From Bacteroidales bacterium (lineage in GTDB: Bacteria > Bacteroidota > Bacteroidia > Bacteroidales > UBA932): a stretch of 64,000 nucleotides of DNA. The stretch spans positions 62,001-126,000 of the forward strand of contig JAFYSH010000022.1 in NCBI GenBank assembly GCA_017546605.1, written 5' to 3'. Positions 19,144 to 27,839 of the stretch are shown here, piece by piece. The first letter of the stretch is position 1; every line of letters begins with the position of its first letter. Position numbers and translations under genes: made by a program. The notes beneath the pieces are model-generated. The model saw only the letters and a program-made list of their open reading frames with translations. It was not told the DNA's origin and did no database searches.

Positions 19144-19875
19144 ATGGAACCCAATTTTACGCGCATCACACCCGGGATGTTTAACCAGTTGTCCTCAGAC
19201 CTGGAAAACTACCCGGACGGGATTGTTATTCCCTTAGACAAACCTTACCGCTGGACTTCTGCCGACGCAGTCCGAAAGATCAAATTCAAACTGCAACGGC
19301 TGTTTGGTAAACGCAACTTGAAAGTAGGACATGCCGGCACCCTGGACCCTCTGGCCACCGGGTTGTTGCTCATTTGCATTGGGAAAGCCACCAAACAAGC
19401 ACAATATTTGCAAGACCAACGGAAAGAATACATTGCCGAAATTCGTTTCGGGGCCACGACTCCCTCGTACGACTTGGAAAAGGAAATTGACGCCACCTAC
19501 CCTTGGGAACACATTTCCCGAGCATTGATCGAAGACACACTTCCGCAGTTTCTCGGCCAACAAGATCAGGTTCCGCCCATTTTCTCAGCTAAACTCGTTG
19601 ACGGTGTCCGGGCCTATGAATACGCCCGCCAAGGCGAAGTTGTGGAAATGAAACCCGCCAGCATTCATCTATATGAACTAGAAATCTTGGACTATCAAGC
19701 TCCGGTTCTCACATTGCGAATCCAATGCAGCAAAGGGACTTATATCCGCTCCATCGCCCGTGACTTAGGGATTGCCCTCAACAGTGGAGGACACCTGGTA
19801 GGTCTTCGACGGACCCAATCCGGTAGCTTTTCCATTGAAAACGCAGTTTCGATGGAAGAAATTTTGAATTCATGA
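19144..19875 (+). CDS. truB: tRNA pseudouridine(55) synthase TruB
   Basis: TruB, 243 aa, makes pseudouridine 55 in the T-loop of most tRNAs. The catalytic block [12 protein letters not shown] (about residues 61-72) contains the nucleophilic Asp. The family signatures [14 protein letters not shown] near residue 31, [10 protein letters not shown] near 154 and [14 protein letters not shown] near 199 also match. Length is normal for a TruB without the C-terminal PUA domain found in E. coli. It begins six bases after rpiB. Confidence 0.95.
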   Translation: MEPNFTRITPGMFNQLSSDLENYPDGIVIPLDKPYRWTSADAVRKIKFKLQRLFGKRNLKVGHAGTLDPLATGLLLICIGKATKQAQYLQDQRKEYIAEIRFGATTPSYDLEKEIDATYPWEHISRALIEDTLPQFLGQQDQVPPIFSAKLVDGVRAYEYARQGEVVEMKPASIHLYELEILDYQAPVLTLRIQCSKGTYIRSIARDLGIALNSGGHLVGLRRTQSGSFSIENAVSMEEILNS

Positions 19876-19909
19876 AACTTTTTTTCTCGGCATCCGTATA
19901 AGAAACCGT

Positions 19910-20959
19910 ATGAAACTTTCACAATTCAATTACACATTGCCAGAAGAGCAAATTGCTAAATATCCGGCAGACTTCCGGGACGAATCCCGCCTGCTCGTAT
20001 TGGACAAAAATACGGGAGAAATTGAACACAAATACTTCAAGGACCTGATTGATTATTGCGATGAGGGCGACTTGTTCGTCTTCAACGACACCAAAGTCTT
20101 TCCGGCCCGTCTGACTGGCAACAAAGAAAAAACCAACGCCAACATCGAGGTCTTCCTTTTGCGGGAATTGAACCGTGACCAACGTTTGTGGGACGTTCTG
20201 GTAGATCCTGCCCGTAAAATCCGTATCGGAAATAAACTCTATTTCGGAGAAAACGATGCTTTGGTAGCAGAAGTCATTGACAACACCACTTCCCGCGGCC
20301 GCACCCTTCGTTTCTTGTACGATGGCACCTACGAAGAATTTCGTGACACACTGTACCGAATGGGCGAGTTGCCGATCCCCAAGTGGATCCGTCCACACGC
20401 AGAACCCATTGACGACGAGTGCTTCCACACCATCTACGCCAAACACGAAGGCGCTGTTGCTACTCCTGCCGCAGGTCTCCACTTCAGCAAGATCCTGTTC
20501 AAGAAAATGGAAATCAAGGGCATCAATTCAACCTTCCTGACCCTCCACATGGGTCTGGGCCATTTTGCCCACGTGGATGTTGAAGACCTTTCCAAACACA
20601 AAATGGACTCGGAGCGCATGACCATTTCTGAAGAAACAGCAGAGGCAGTCAACCGCACAAAGGCAAATGGCAAGAAGGTGTTTGCTGTCGGCATCACCAC
20701 CGTACGCGCCTTGGAAACCATTGTTACCCCCAGACAAGAAATCAATGCATTTGACGGATGGACCAACAAATTCATCTTCCCGCCGTACAAATTCACCATT
20801 CCGTCTGCGGTCATTACCAACTTCCACCTGCCCTACTCAACCATGTTGATGTCTGCAGCTGCATTTGGTGGTTATCACCACGTTATGAATGCCTACAAGG
20901 TTGCTTTGCAAGAAGGCTACCGCTTCGGCACCTACGGAGACGCGATGCTCATTCTGTAG
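19910..20959 (+). CDS. queA: S-adenosylmethionine:tRNA ribosyltransferase-isomerase QueA
   Basis: QueA, 349 aa, transfers and isomerises the ribosyl moiety of SAM onto 7-aminomethyl-7-deazaguanine in tRNA, a late step in queuosine synthesis. Typical blocks are the N-terminal [24 protein letters not shown] stretch, [23 protein letters not shown] and the C-terminal [18 protein letters not shown]. Length is normal. It lies 34 bases after truB, in a tRNA-modification neighbourhood. Confidence 0.95.
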   Translation: MKLSQFNYTLPEEQIAKYPADFRDESRLLVLDKNTGEIEHKYFKDLIDYCDEGDLFVFNDTKVFPARLTGNKEKTNANIEVFLLRELNRDQRLWDVLVDPARKIRIGNKLYFGENDALVAEVIDNTTSRGRTLRFLYDGTYEEFRDTLYRMGELPIPKWIRPHAEPIDDECFHTIYAKHEGAVATPAAGLHFSKILFKKMEIKGINSTFLTLHMGLGHFAHVDVEDLSKHKMDSERMTISEETAEAVNRTKANGKKVFAVGITTVRALETIVTPRQEINAFDGWTNKFIFPPYKFTIPSAVITNFHLPYSTMLMSAAAFGGYHHVMNAYKVALQEGYRFGTYGDAMLIL

Positions 20960-20983
20960 TTTTTTCCGTTTTTAAAAAATATT

Positions 20984-20999
20984 CGGACGTTTTCGTCCG
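20984..20999. other. Short GC hairpin downstream of queA
   Basis: CGGACG-TTTT-CGTCCG forms a perfect six-pair stem with a four-base loop in the 71-base gap between queA and dprA. On the plus strand it is not followed by a T run, so it is a poor intrinsic terminator there. It might instead act in attenuation or mRNA end protection. Weak evidence. Confidence 0.3.
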
Positions 21000-21030
21000 G
21001 CACACACACTCCAATTCTCCAACTTCGGGC

Positions 21031-22143
21031 ATGAATTGGAGTGATTTATTAGGTGCACGACTGATCCAACAACTGTTTTTACACCATGGCCAACAAGCAC
21101 GAGCCCTGGTGCAGCAATTTCCCCATCCAGGCGAACTATTGCAATTGGACGACACGGCATTATCTCAATGGATTCCTGATCCTGAACTTCTACAAATCTG
21201 GCACAACCCCACCATCCGACACAACCTCGAAAAAGAGCTGGAATGGTACGACAAATACCAAATCCAAATCGACTATTTACTCGACCCTCAGTACCCCAAA
21301 CGACTGAAGGAATGCCCCGATGCCCCCATTTTGCTATACCATCGGGGTTCTGCCACAAAAGAGCCTCCCCGCAGCATCGCCATTGTAGGCACACGCAAGG
21401 CAACCTCTTACGGAAAACAAGTTGTTCGTGACATCATCCAATCAGCCAGCCTACTGGATCCAAAGCCCATAATCATCAGCGGACTGGCTTATGGAATTGA
21501 CATTGAAGCTCACCGATGCGCCCTGGAAAACAACCTGGACACGTATGCAATATTGGCCAATGGACTGGACCAAATCTACCCGAGTGCCCATCGAAAAACA
21601 GCCATCCACATCTTAGAGCAGGGCGCTCTCTGGAGCGAATTCCCCAAAAACACCCCCGCTTACCCCTTGCATTTTCTACAACGCAACCGCATCATTGCCG
21701 GCATGAGCGATGTGGTCATCCTCTGTGAATCCGCCATACGCGGTGGAGGTATGGCAACAGCACGACAAGCCGCCTCCTATTCCCGCGAAGTATATGCCCT
21801 GCCTGGACGCATCCACGATCTCTACTCAAGCGGATGCAACGAGCTGATTCGAAACCAAACTGCCAACCTGTTCAGTTCCACCGACCAATTGTGGAAAGAG
21901 CTGGGCTGGAACCGAAACAAAAAAAAGAAACAGAATCCGAAAGAATTAAGTATCTTTGAGACCCCAAGTGAACTGTCCATTTTGATCCTTGAGCGCTTGG
22001 CAGACCACGCTCGCCTGACCCCGGACGAACTGCTCGACTACTGCCCGCAAGCAAGTCTGCAAGACCTGAGCATTGCGCTAACCGCATTGGAAATCGAAGG
22101 ATTGATCGAACAAGACACCGGCGGGTTTATAAAGAGACGATGA
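21031..22143 (+). CDS. dprA: DNA processing protein DprA
   Basis: DprA (Smf), 370 aa, binds single-stranded DNA and loads RecA during natural transformation. It also occurs in species not known to be competent. The Rossmann-like core has IVGTRKATSYGK (about residues 117-128), SGLAYGIDIEAH (about 150-161), ANGLDQIYP and the FLQRNRIIAGMSDVVILCE block. A C-terminal winged-helix-like region follows (about 300-370). The frame is open to 20758 inside queA. ATG 21031 is preferred because the upstream extension would overlap queA in another frame. Confidence 0.92.
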   Translation: MNWSDLLGARLIQQLFLHHGQQARALVQQFPHPGELLQLDDTALSQWIPDPELLQIWHNPTIRHNLEKELEWYDKYQIQIDYLLDPQYPKRLKECPDAPILLYHRGSATKEPPRSIAIVGTRKATSYGKQVVRDIIQSASLLDPKPIIISGLAYGIDIEAHRCALENNLDTYAILANGLDQIYPSAHRKTAIHILEQGALWSEFPKNTPAYPLHFLQRNRIIAGMSDVVILCESAIRGGGMATARQAASYSREVYALPGRIHDLYSSGCNELIRNQTANLFSSTDQLWKELGWNRNKKKKQNPKELSIFETPSELSILILERLADHARLTPDELLDYCPQASLQDLSIALTALEIEGLIEQDTGGFIKRR

Positions 22144-22937
22144 TGGAAACACCCCTATACATTGATACCCACGCACACCTCTACGACGAAGCCTTTCAAG
22201 AAGACGTGGAAGCCGTTCTAAGTCGGGCAAAAGCGGCGGGTATCGTGCAATTCATACTCCCTGGCATTGACGCATCCACCCAGGAACAATTGGAAGCCCT
22301 CTGTGACCAGCACCCGGAATCCTGCTACCCGTGTATCGGTTTGCACCCCACCTCGGTCGGGGAAAACTGGAAAGAAGAGTTGACACTCATTGAAAAACGG
22401 CTATCCACCCGCCAGTACTATGCAATTGGAGAGATCGGCCTGGATGGTTATTGGTCTACGACCTATATGGCCGAACAACAAGAGGTGTTCTTCCGACAAC
22501 TTTGCTGGGCTGTAGAACAAAACCTGCCGGTCATCATCCATTTACGAGAAGCTACTGAAGCTCTTTTTACGGTGTTGGAGCGTTTCCGAAAAGAGCACCG
22601 GAGCCTCCCAAAGGGGGTATTCCATGCCTTTTCAGGCAGCATCGAAACCTATCATCGCATCCAACAATACGGTGACTTCCATTTCGGAATCGGAGGCGTA
22701 GCCACCTACAAAAAAGCAGGCATCGCTGACACCATCCCCTTCATCCCCCTGGACCGTCTGTTACTGGAAACGGATGCTCCCTACCTCACCCCGGTCCCGC
22801 ACCGAGGCAAACGCAACGAGCCGACTTACATTCCCCACATTGCGGAGCGCATCGCCCAATTGAAGCAACTCCCACTTGAAACCGTTGCCGCTACAACTAC
22901 ACAGCAGGCTCGCATCTTATTTCAATTACCTGATTAA
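22140..22937 (+). CDS. tatD: TatD-family metal-dependent DNase/hydrolase
   Basis: A 265-aa TIM-barrel hydrolase of the TatD family. The metal-ligand pattern is present: DTHAHLYD (residues about 8-15), GEIGLDGYW near 100, IHLREA near 131, HAFSGS near 161 and ETDAPYLTP near 209. Family members act as 3'-exonucleases or DNases. The precise physiological substrate is not settled. The start overlaps the dprA stop (ATGA). A second ATG follows immediately, so the start could be 22140 or 22143. Confidence 0.93.
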   Translation: MMETPLYIDTHAHLYDEAFQEDVEAVLSRAKAAGIVQFILPGIDASTQEQLEALCDQHPESCYPCIGLHPTSVGENWKEELTLIEKRLSTRQYYAIGEIGLDGYWSTTYMAEQQEVFFRQLCWAVEQNLPVIIHLREATEALFTVLERFRKEHRSLPKGVFHAFSGSIETYHRIQQYGDFHFGIGGVATYKKAGIADTIPFIPLDRLLLETDAPYLTPVPHRGKRNEPTYIPHIAERIAQLKQLPLETVAATTTQQARILFQLPD

Positions 22938-22951
22938 TAAACCTAAAAGAT

Positions 22952-23992
22952 ATGCCCAAGACAAATACAAACATCCTGTTGATCTACACCGGAGGAACAA
23001 TTGGAATGAAACTTTGCCCGGAAAGTGACTCCCTGGTTCCGTTTGACTTTTCACAGATTACCGAAGAAGTCCCCGAGTTGACAAGATTCGGCTACAATAT
23101 TGAGGCTTACTCATTTGACCCGGTCATCGACTCCTCGGATGTTAGCATTTCCTTCTGGCAGGAATTGGCCCGCATTATCGAAAAGAACTATACGCATTAC
23201 GATGGTTTTGTCATTCTTCACGGAACAGACACCATGTCCTATTCCGCATCAGCACTGAGTTTCATGTTGGAAAATCTGGAAAAACCGATCGTATTTACGG
23301 GAAGCCAGCTTCCCATTGGCATGCTGCGCACCGATGGTAAGGAAAATCTGATCTCCGCCATCGAGATCGCCTCCGCCAAGGACGCGTCCGGCCACCCCAT
23401 TGTTCCTGAAGTAGTCATCTACTTTGAAAGCCAGTTGTACCGTGGTAACCGTACGACTAAATTCAGTGCCGAAAACTTCCGTGCTTTCCGCTCACCCAAT
23501 GCTCCGGTCCTGGCCGACATCGGTATCCATATCCATTACCACACGGCCTTGATCCGATACCCCAAAACCTGGGGCAATCCACTGAAAGTCAACTATCAGT
23601 TAGATCCCCATGTAGCGGTTCTCAAACTCTTCCCGGGCATTACTGAACAAACCATCACCGCCATTACCCACACACCGGGTCTGCGCGGCTTGATCATCGA
23701 GACGTTTGGTTCTGGAAACGCCCCCACCAGCAAGACCTTCCTGAACTGCATCAAAGAAGCCATTGAACGGGACATTGTCGTGCTCAACATCACCCAATGT
23801 GTGACCGGAAAAGTGGACATGGACGCCTATGCCACAGGCAAGGCTTTGCAACGCCTGGGCGTGATCAACGGACTGGACAGCACGACTGAGGCTGCAACGA
23901 CAAAATTATTTTTCCTTCTTGGACAATACAATGATAATGAGATTGTTAGACAAATGCTATCTCAAAACATCGCAGGGGAGATCACAAAATAA
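22952..23992 (+). CDS. ansA: Type I L-asparaginase
   Basis: A 346-aa cytoplasmic L-asparaginase that hydrolyses asparagine to aspartate and ammonia. The first catalytic threonine motif is IYTGGTIGM (residues about 10-18) and the second is LHGTDTMSYSASAL near 90. The absence of a signal peptide points to the type I (AnsA) class rather than the periplasmic AnsB type. It ends the rpiB-truB-queA-dprA-tatD run, and a tRNA-Ser gene lies 45 bases downstream. Confidence 0.94.
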   Translation: MPKTNTNILLIYTGGTIGMKLCPESDSLVPFDFSQITEEVPELTRFGYNIEAYSFDPVIDSSDVSISFWQELARIIEKNYTHYDGFVILHGTDTMSYSASALSFMLENLEKPIVFTGSQLPIGMLRTDGKENLISAIEIASAKDASGHPIVPEVVIYFESQLYRGNRTTKFSAENFRAFRSPNAPVLADIGIHIHYHTALIRYPKTWGNPLKVNYQLDPHVAVLKLFPGITEQTITAITHTPGLRGLIIETFGSGNAPTSKTFLNCIKEAIERDIVVLNITQCVTGKVDMDAYATGKALQRLGVINGLDSTTEAATTKLFFLLGQYNDNEIVRQMLSQNIAGEITK

Positions 23993-24037
23993 TTTTCAGT
24001 ATTTAAAAACTATTGCTACCTTGCACGATATTTTGTA

Positions 24038-24125
24038 GGAGAGGTGGCCGAGTGGTCGAAGGCGCGCGCCTGGAAAGTGCGTAAACTCCAAAAGGGTTTC
24101 GCGGGTTCGAATCCCGCCCTCTCCG
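24038..24125 (+). tRNA. tRNA-Ser (anticodon GGA)
   Basis: An 88-base class II tRNA. The acceptor stem GGAGAGG pairs with CCTCTCC (24118-24124) and G24125 is the discriminator base. The anticodon stem CGCGC/GTGCG encloses loop CTGGAAA with anticodon GGA, which reads UCC/UCU serine codons. A long variable arm (AAACTCC...GGGTTT) and a standard T-arm with GTTCGAATC follow. The 3' CCA is not encoded. A TACCTTGC box at 24017-24024 may be its -7 element. Confidence 0.97.
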
Positions 24126-24148
24126 CATTTTTTGAAATTATTATTACT

Positions 24149-24156
24149 TAATTTTG
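24149..24156 (+). promoter_or_regulatory. Putative -7 box of the exbB operon
   Basis: TAATTTTG matches TAnnTTTG exactly and lies 24 bases before the exbB ATG. It is downstream of the tRNA-Ser gene and its T-rich trailer, so the exb operon probably has its own promoter. Confidence 0.5.
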
Positions 24157-24180
24157 TTTAACTAATTCACTCAAGAATTT

Positions 24181-24963
24181 ATGAAAAAAATTTTCATGCT
24201 CTTGGCAGTTGCAGGTCTGATGACTTTCTCTGCTTATGCTCAGAATGAAGAAGTGGCTGCTACCGATTCTGTAGAAGTAGTTGCTACTGAAACTGTGGAA
24301 GTTGAAGCTCCTGTTGAAGAAGCTGCAGGTGTTCCGATTCACCAAGCTATCAAAACCAAATTTATCGAAGGTGGTGCCGGCTTTATGGCAACAGTATTGT
24401 TGTGTATGATCCTCGGTTTGGCTATTGCTATCGAAAGAATTATCTACTTGAACTATGCTACTACCAACACCGAAAAATTGTTGGCTAAGATTGAAGCTGC
24501 ATTGAACGAAGGTGGCGTTGAAGCTGCTAAAGAAGTTTGCCGCACTACTTCAGGTCCCGTTGCAAGTATCTTCTACCAAGGTTTCTTGCGTATGGATCAA
24601 GGTATTGAATCTGTTGAAAAAGCAGTTGTTTCTTACGGTTCAGTTCAAATGGGTCGCTTGGAAAGCGGTTTGTCTTGGATCACCTTGTTTATCGCGATTG
24701 CTCCTATGTTGGGTTTCATGGGTACCGTTATCGGTATGATCCAAGCATTTGACGATATCCAAGTAGCTGGTGATATTTCTCCGAACTTGGTTGCTGGAGG
24801 TATGAAAGTTGCGTTGATTACAACCGTAGGTGGTTTGATCGCTGCTATTATTCTCCAAATCTTCTATAACTACCTTATCTCTAAAGTGGATTCAATCGTC
24901 ATCGCTATGGAAGATGCATCCATTTCATTGGTTGATATGTTAGTTAAATACCAAAACAAATAA
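24181..24963 (+). CDS. exbB: MotA/TolQ/ExbB proton channel family protein with leader peptide
   Basis: A 260-aa inner-membrane proton-channel subunit that, with ExbD, would energise TonB for outer-membrane uptake. It begins with a cleavable-looking signal peptide (MKKIFMLLAVAGLMTFSAYAQ), then an acidic Val/Glu-rich linker (residues about 22-50), then three transmembrane helices at about 60-82, 162-184 and 198-225. The GFMGTVIGMIQAF block is typical of the family. E. coli ExbB has no such leader, while Bacteroidetes homologues often do. It is followed after five bases by a small membrane protein and then two exbD genes. Confidence 0.9.
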   Translation: MKKIFMLLAVAGLMTFSAYAQNEEVAATDSVEVVATETVEVEAPVEEAAGVPIHQAIKTKFIEGGAGFMATVLLCMILGLAIAIERIIYLNYATTNTEKLLAKIEAALNEGGVEAAKEVCRTTSGPVASIFYQGFLRMDQGIESVEKAVVSYGSVQMGRLESGLSWITLFIAIAPMLGFMGTVIGMIQAFDDIQVAGDISPNLVAGGMKVALITTVGGLIAAIILQIFYNYLISKVDSIVIAMEDASISLVDMLVKYQNK

Positions 24964-24968
24964 TCACT

Positions 24969-25427
24969 ATGTCTAAATTCGCAAAATACTTATTATACGT
25001 CCTCTTGGCATGCTCAACCGTATTGGTTGTAGTGTTCTTTGCACAAAGTTCTTCAGGCGTTTTCAACCTGAGCAACTTGGGCAATGCAATGAGCACTTCA
25101 AACATGGCTGACGGCTTGCTTTGGTGGACATATGCGTTGGTTTTCCTGGCAATTGCCTTGGTAATCATCCTCAGCGTTGTTAAAATGGCACAAAACCCGA
25201 AATCGCTCAAACGCACCGGTTTTGTAACCCTTTTGGCAGTTGTGCTGTGCGCAGTTTCATACTTCTTGGCTAGCGGAGCTCCGATTCACGTAAATTTGGA
25301 CGTTCAACCGACTGAAGCTACTTTGAAACTTACCGACGCTGGTCTTATCCTGACCTACCTGTTGTTTGCAGGTGCGATCCTCGCCTTGTTGTACGGAAGC
25401 GTACGCAAGATGATTAATAATCGATAA
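24969..25427 (+). CDS. Four-helix membrane protein within the exb operon
   Basis: A 152-aa hydrophobic protein with four predicted transmembrane helices at about residues 5-25, 51-72, 80-100 and 121-145, and a short basic C-terminus (RKMINNR). I recognise no enzymatic or transport motif. It sits between exbB and the first exbD with gaps of five and fourteen bases, so it is very probably co-expressed with the proton channel. It could be an accessory subunit of the ExbBD complex. Function unknown. Confidence 0.75.
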   Translation: MSKFAKYLLYVLLACSTVLVVVFFAQSSSGVFNLSNLGNAMSTSNMADGLLWWTYALVFLAIALVIILSVVKMAQNPKSLKRTGFVTLLAVVLCAVSYFLASGAPIHVNLDVQPTEATLKLTDAGLILTYLLFAGAILALLYGSVRKMINNR

Positions 25428-25441
25428 AAGAACAGTTTACA

Positions 25442-26035
25442 ATGGCATCTAAAAAAACTCCTGAAATCAATGGCGGATCAATGGCGGACATTTCGTTCTT
25501 GATGTTGATCTTCTTCTTGATGGTTACAACAATGGATACCGACAAAGGTCTTTCAAGACGTCTTCCTCCTATGCCGGATGAAAACGCGCAAGTACAAGAC
25601 ATTAAGGTAAACAAACGTAACCTGTTGGAAGTAAGAATTACCACGAACGACAACGTATACGCTGCCAACCAAGTGACCGCACAGAGAATTACCGATGTCA
25701 ACGAACTGGAACAAATTGTAATTGAACACTTGACCAACCCTACTGGCAACGAAAAATTGTCAAACAAAAAAGCAAAAGAAATCGAAGGATTCGGCGAATA
25801 TGCTGTCTCTGAAGGTGTGATTTCCTTGCAAAACGACCGCGGTACTAGCTATAACCGATACATTGAAGTTCAAAACGTATTGGTTCGTGCAATCAACCGC
25901 ATCCGTGACGATTTCTCCTTGCAAAACTTCGGAAAAGTTTATCTTCAATTGAACGAAGACCAACAAGCCATTGTTCGTGAGGCCATTCCTCAAAACATTT
26001 CTGAAGCTGAACCTAAGAACGTTGGTAAGAAATAA
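25442..26035 (+). CDS. exbD: ExbD/TolR family protein (first copy)
   Basis: A 197-aa protein with a short cytoplasmic N-terminus, one transmembrane helix at about residues 15-30 (MADISFLMLIFFLMVTT) containing the conserved membrane Asp, and a periplasmic domain. In ExbBD complexes this Asp carries protons. It is longer than typical ExbD proteins of about 140 aa because of an extended periplasmic region. A second, shorter exbD follows, so the complex may contain two non-identical ExbD chains. Confidence 0.88.
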   Translation: MASKKTPEINGGSMADISFLMLIFFLMVTTMDTDKGLSRRLPPMPDENAQVQDIKVNKRNLLEVRITTNDNVYAANQVTAQRITDVNELEQIVIEHLTNPTGNEKLSNKKAKEIEGFGEYAVSEGVISLQNDRGTSYNRYIEVQNVLVRAINRIRDDFSLQNFGKVYLQLNEDQQAIVREAIPQNISEAEPKNVGKK

Positions 26036-26051
26036 TTAGAATCAAGATAGT

Positions 26052-26525
26052 ATGGCAAAGTTTTTAAAGAAAGGTGGAAAAGATATGCCGGCAATCAACA
26101 CGGCATCACTCCCTGACATCGTATTCATGATTCTGATGTTCTTTATGGTTTCAACCAGTATGCGTCAAACTGACAAATTGGTAAACGTAAAACTCCCTGA
26201 AGCAACTGAAATTTCCAAATTGGAACGTAAGGACTTGACCTCTTACATTTACATTGGTACCCCTACCTTGCAAATGCAAGCTCAATACGGTACAGACTCT
26301 CGTATCCAATTGAATGACTCCTTCAAATCTGTGTTGGACATTCGTGACTTCATTGCTGCAGAACGTGAAAACCTCAGCGAAGTTGACCGTTCTTTTATGC
26401 AAGTTTCCCTTAAAGTGGACGAAAGTACCAAAATGGGGATTGTAACGGACGTAAAACAAGAACTTCGTCGTTGCTCAGCGTTAAAAATCATGTATGTTGC
26501 TCGCCAAGCGGTAGCATCATACTAG
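26052..26525 (+). CDS. exbD: ExbD/TolR family protein (second copy)
   Basis: A 157-aa ExbD/TolR homologue with the membrane Asp in LPDIVFMILMFFMVST (about residues 19-34) and a periplasmic domain. It differs from the first ExbD after the membrane helix, so the pair is diverged rather than a recent duplication. It ends the exb operon and a strong intrinsic terminator begins about 20 bases downstream. Tandem exbD genes behind exbB are a common Bacteroidetes arrangement. Confidence 0.88.
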   Translation: MAKFLKKGGKDMPAINTASLPDIVFMILMFFMVSTSMRQTDKLVNVKLPEATEISKLERKDLTSYIYIGTPTLQMQAQYGTDSRIQLNDSFKSVLDIRDFIAAERENLSEVDRSFMQVSLKVDESTKMGIVTDVKQELRRCSALKIMYVARQAVASY

Positions 26526-26543
26526 AACATGATAACTGAAATG

Positions 26544-26583
26544 AAAGGGTGTGAGGAAGATTCCTACACCCTTTTATTTTTTG
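26544..26583 (+). terminator. Intrinsic terminator of the exb operon
   Basis: AAAGGGTGT (26544-26552) pairs with ACACCCTTT (26566-26574). An inner stem AGGAA/TTCCT lies with one bulged G, and a T-rich tail follows. The hairpin overlaps the longest possible reading frame of the next gene, which argues for that gene's downstream start. Confidence 0.85.
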
Positions 26584-26619
26584 AATATTCTCCTAATCCT
26601 AACTCCAAAAATCTCTTCT

Positions 26620-27837
26620 GTGAAAAAGTTATACACCTTCCTGCTGGTTGTACTGGCTATCACGAGCTGCTCCAATAAAGAACAACAACCCAAATACATC
26701 TTCTATTTCATTGGTGATGGTATGGGCTTCTCGCACGTTTCCATTGCTGAAAACTACCTGCATTACCTGGAAAATGATGGAGCCATCGGCAACCAATGTC
26801 TGTCATTCACCGAATTTCCAGTGCTTGGCATGGCTTCAACCTACTCTGCGTCCAACAACATTACCTGTAGCTCTGCAGCGGGAACTGCGCTCTCCTGTGG
26901 GGTAAAAACTAACAACGGCTTCTTAGGCGTAGCACCCGATTCCTCCGCAATCTACAGCATTGCTACAACCTTACAGGCAAAAGGCTACCGCATTGGCGTC
27001 GGATCATCCGTTAACATCAATCACGCAACCCCGGCTGCCTTCTACGGACATAGTAGTGACCGGAACGACTACTACACCCTAGCCCTTCAATTGAGCGAAA
27101 GCCAATACAACTACTTCGGTGGCGGTGGATTTCTGGACCCGCAAGGTAAGGCCGGAGACCAACCTTCCGCATATGATATTGCCCAAGAAAAAGGCTATCC
27201 CATCGTTCACGGATACCAAGCTGGAAAGTTCAACGAAATGGACCGCCTCTTTCTCCTGCAGACCGAAGAAAAGCGCAACCAAGACCTGGTCTCTCCCAGC
27301 GATCGCACAGCCGAAGATCTTACCTTAAGCCAAGTGGTAAAAGCAGGGATTGAAGTGCTGCATACTCCCGAGAATACCCCCTTCTTCCTAATGGTGGAAG
27401 GCGGAAAGATCGACTGGTTTGCACACGCAAACAACGCCAAGGCAACCATCGAAGAAACGCTTGACTTTTCAAATGCCATCGAAGTCGCACTCGAATTTTA
27501 TCGCCAGCATCCGGACGAAACGCTCATTGTTGTTACAGCTGACCACGAAACCGGTGGCTTCACAATGGGCCGTAAAGGCTACTCTGTGGATTTCTCCGCC
27601 CTTGATCAAACCGTGGCAAATACGGGCAACAAGGATGGCAAATCCTACGAACTGTCCGCAGAAGAACAAAAAGAATTGTTACGTGCGACCAACGAAGCAA
27701 GTCGTCTGGGCTGGACGACAACGGGCCATAGCGGCGGAAATGTCCCCGTGTTCGCGATCGGCGTAGGTAGCGAAGCTTTTGCCGGAAAAATGGACAACAC
27801 CGACATTCCTAAACGCATCCTCTCTATAGCACGCTAA
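26620..27837 (+). CDS. Alkaline phosphatase lipoprotein (PhoA family)
   Basis: A 405-aa alkaline phosphatase that releases phosphate from monoesters outside the cytoplasm. GTG 26620 gives a lipoprotein signal peptide ending in the lipobox LAITSC; the longer frame from 26551 would start inside the exb terminator. Metal and active-site blocks are present: FIGDGMGFSH (first metal-binding Asp), TCSSAAGTALSCGVKTNNG (nucleophile Ser region), EGGKIDWFAHANN, TADHETGG and TGHSGGNVPVFA. The Asp that precedes the Ser in E. coli PhoA is replaced by Ser. It is followed after two bases by a GHL10 hydrolase. Confidence 0.9.
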   Translation: MKKLYTFLLVVLAITSCSNKEQQPKYIFYFIGDGMGFSHVSIAENYLHYLENDGAIGNQCLSFTEFPVLGMASTYSASNNITCSSAAGTALSCGVKTNNGFLGVAPDSSAIYSIATTLQAKGYRIGVGSSVNINHATPAAFYGHSSDRNDYYTLALQLSESQYNYFGGGGFLDPQGKAGDQPSAYDIAQEKGYPIVHGYQAGKFNEMDRLFLLQTEEKRNQDLVSPSDRTAEDLTLSQVVKAGIEVLHTPENTPFFLMVEGGKIDWFAHANNAKATIEETLDFSNAIEVALEFYRQHPDETLIVVTADHETGGFTMGRKGYSVDFSALDQTVANTGNKDGKSYELSAEEQKELLRATNEASRLGWTTTGHSGGNVPVFAIGVGSEAFAGKMDNTDIPKRILSIAR

Positions 27838-27839
27838 CG

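Noticed and set aside
20758..21030. 91-residue N-terminal extension of DprA
   Set aside because: Mostly overlaps queA in another frame and lacks DprA similarity; ATG 21031 fits the family.
26551..26620. 23-residue N-terminal extension of the alkaline phosphatase
   Set aside because: It would start inside the exb terminator hairpin and would bury the lipoprotein signal peptide.
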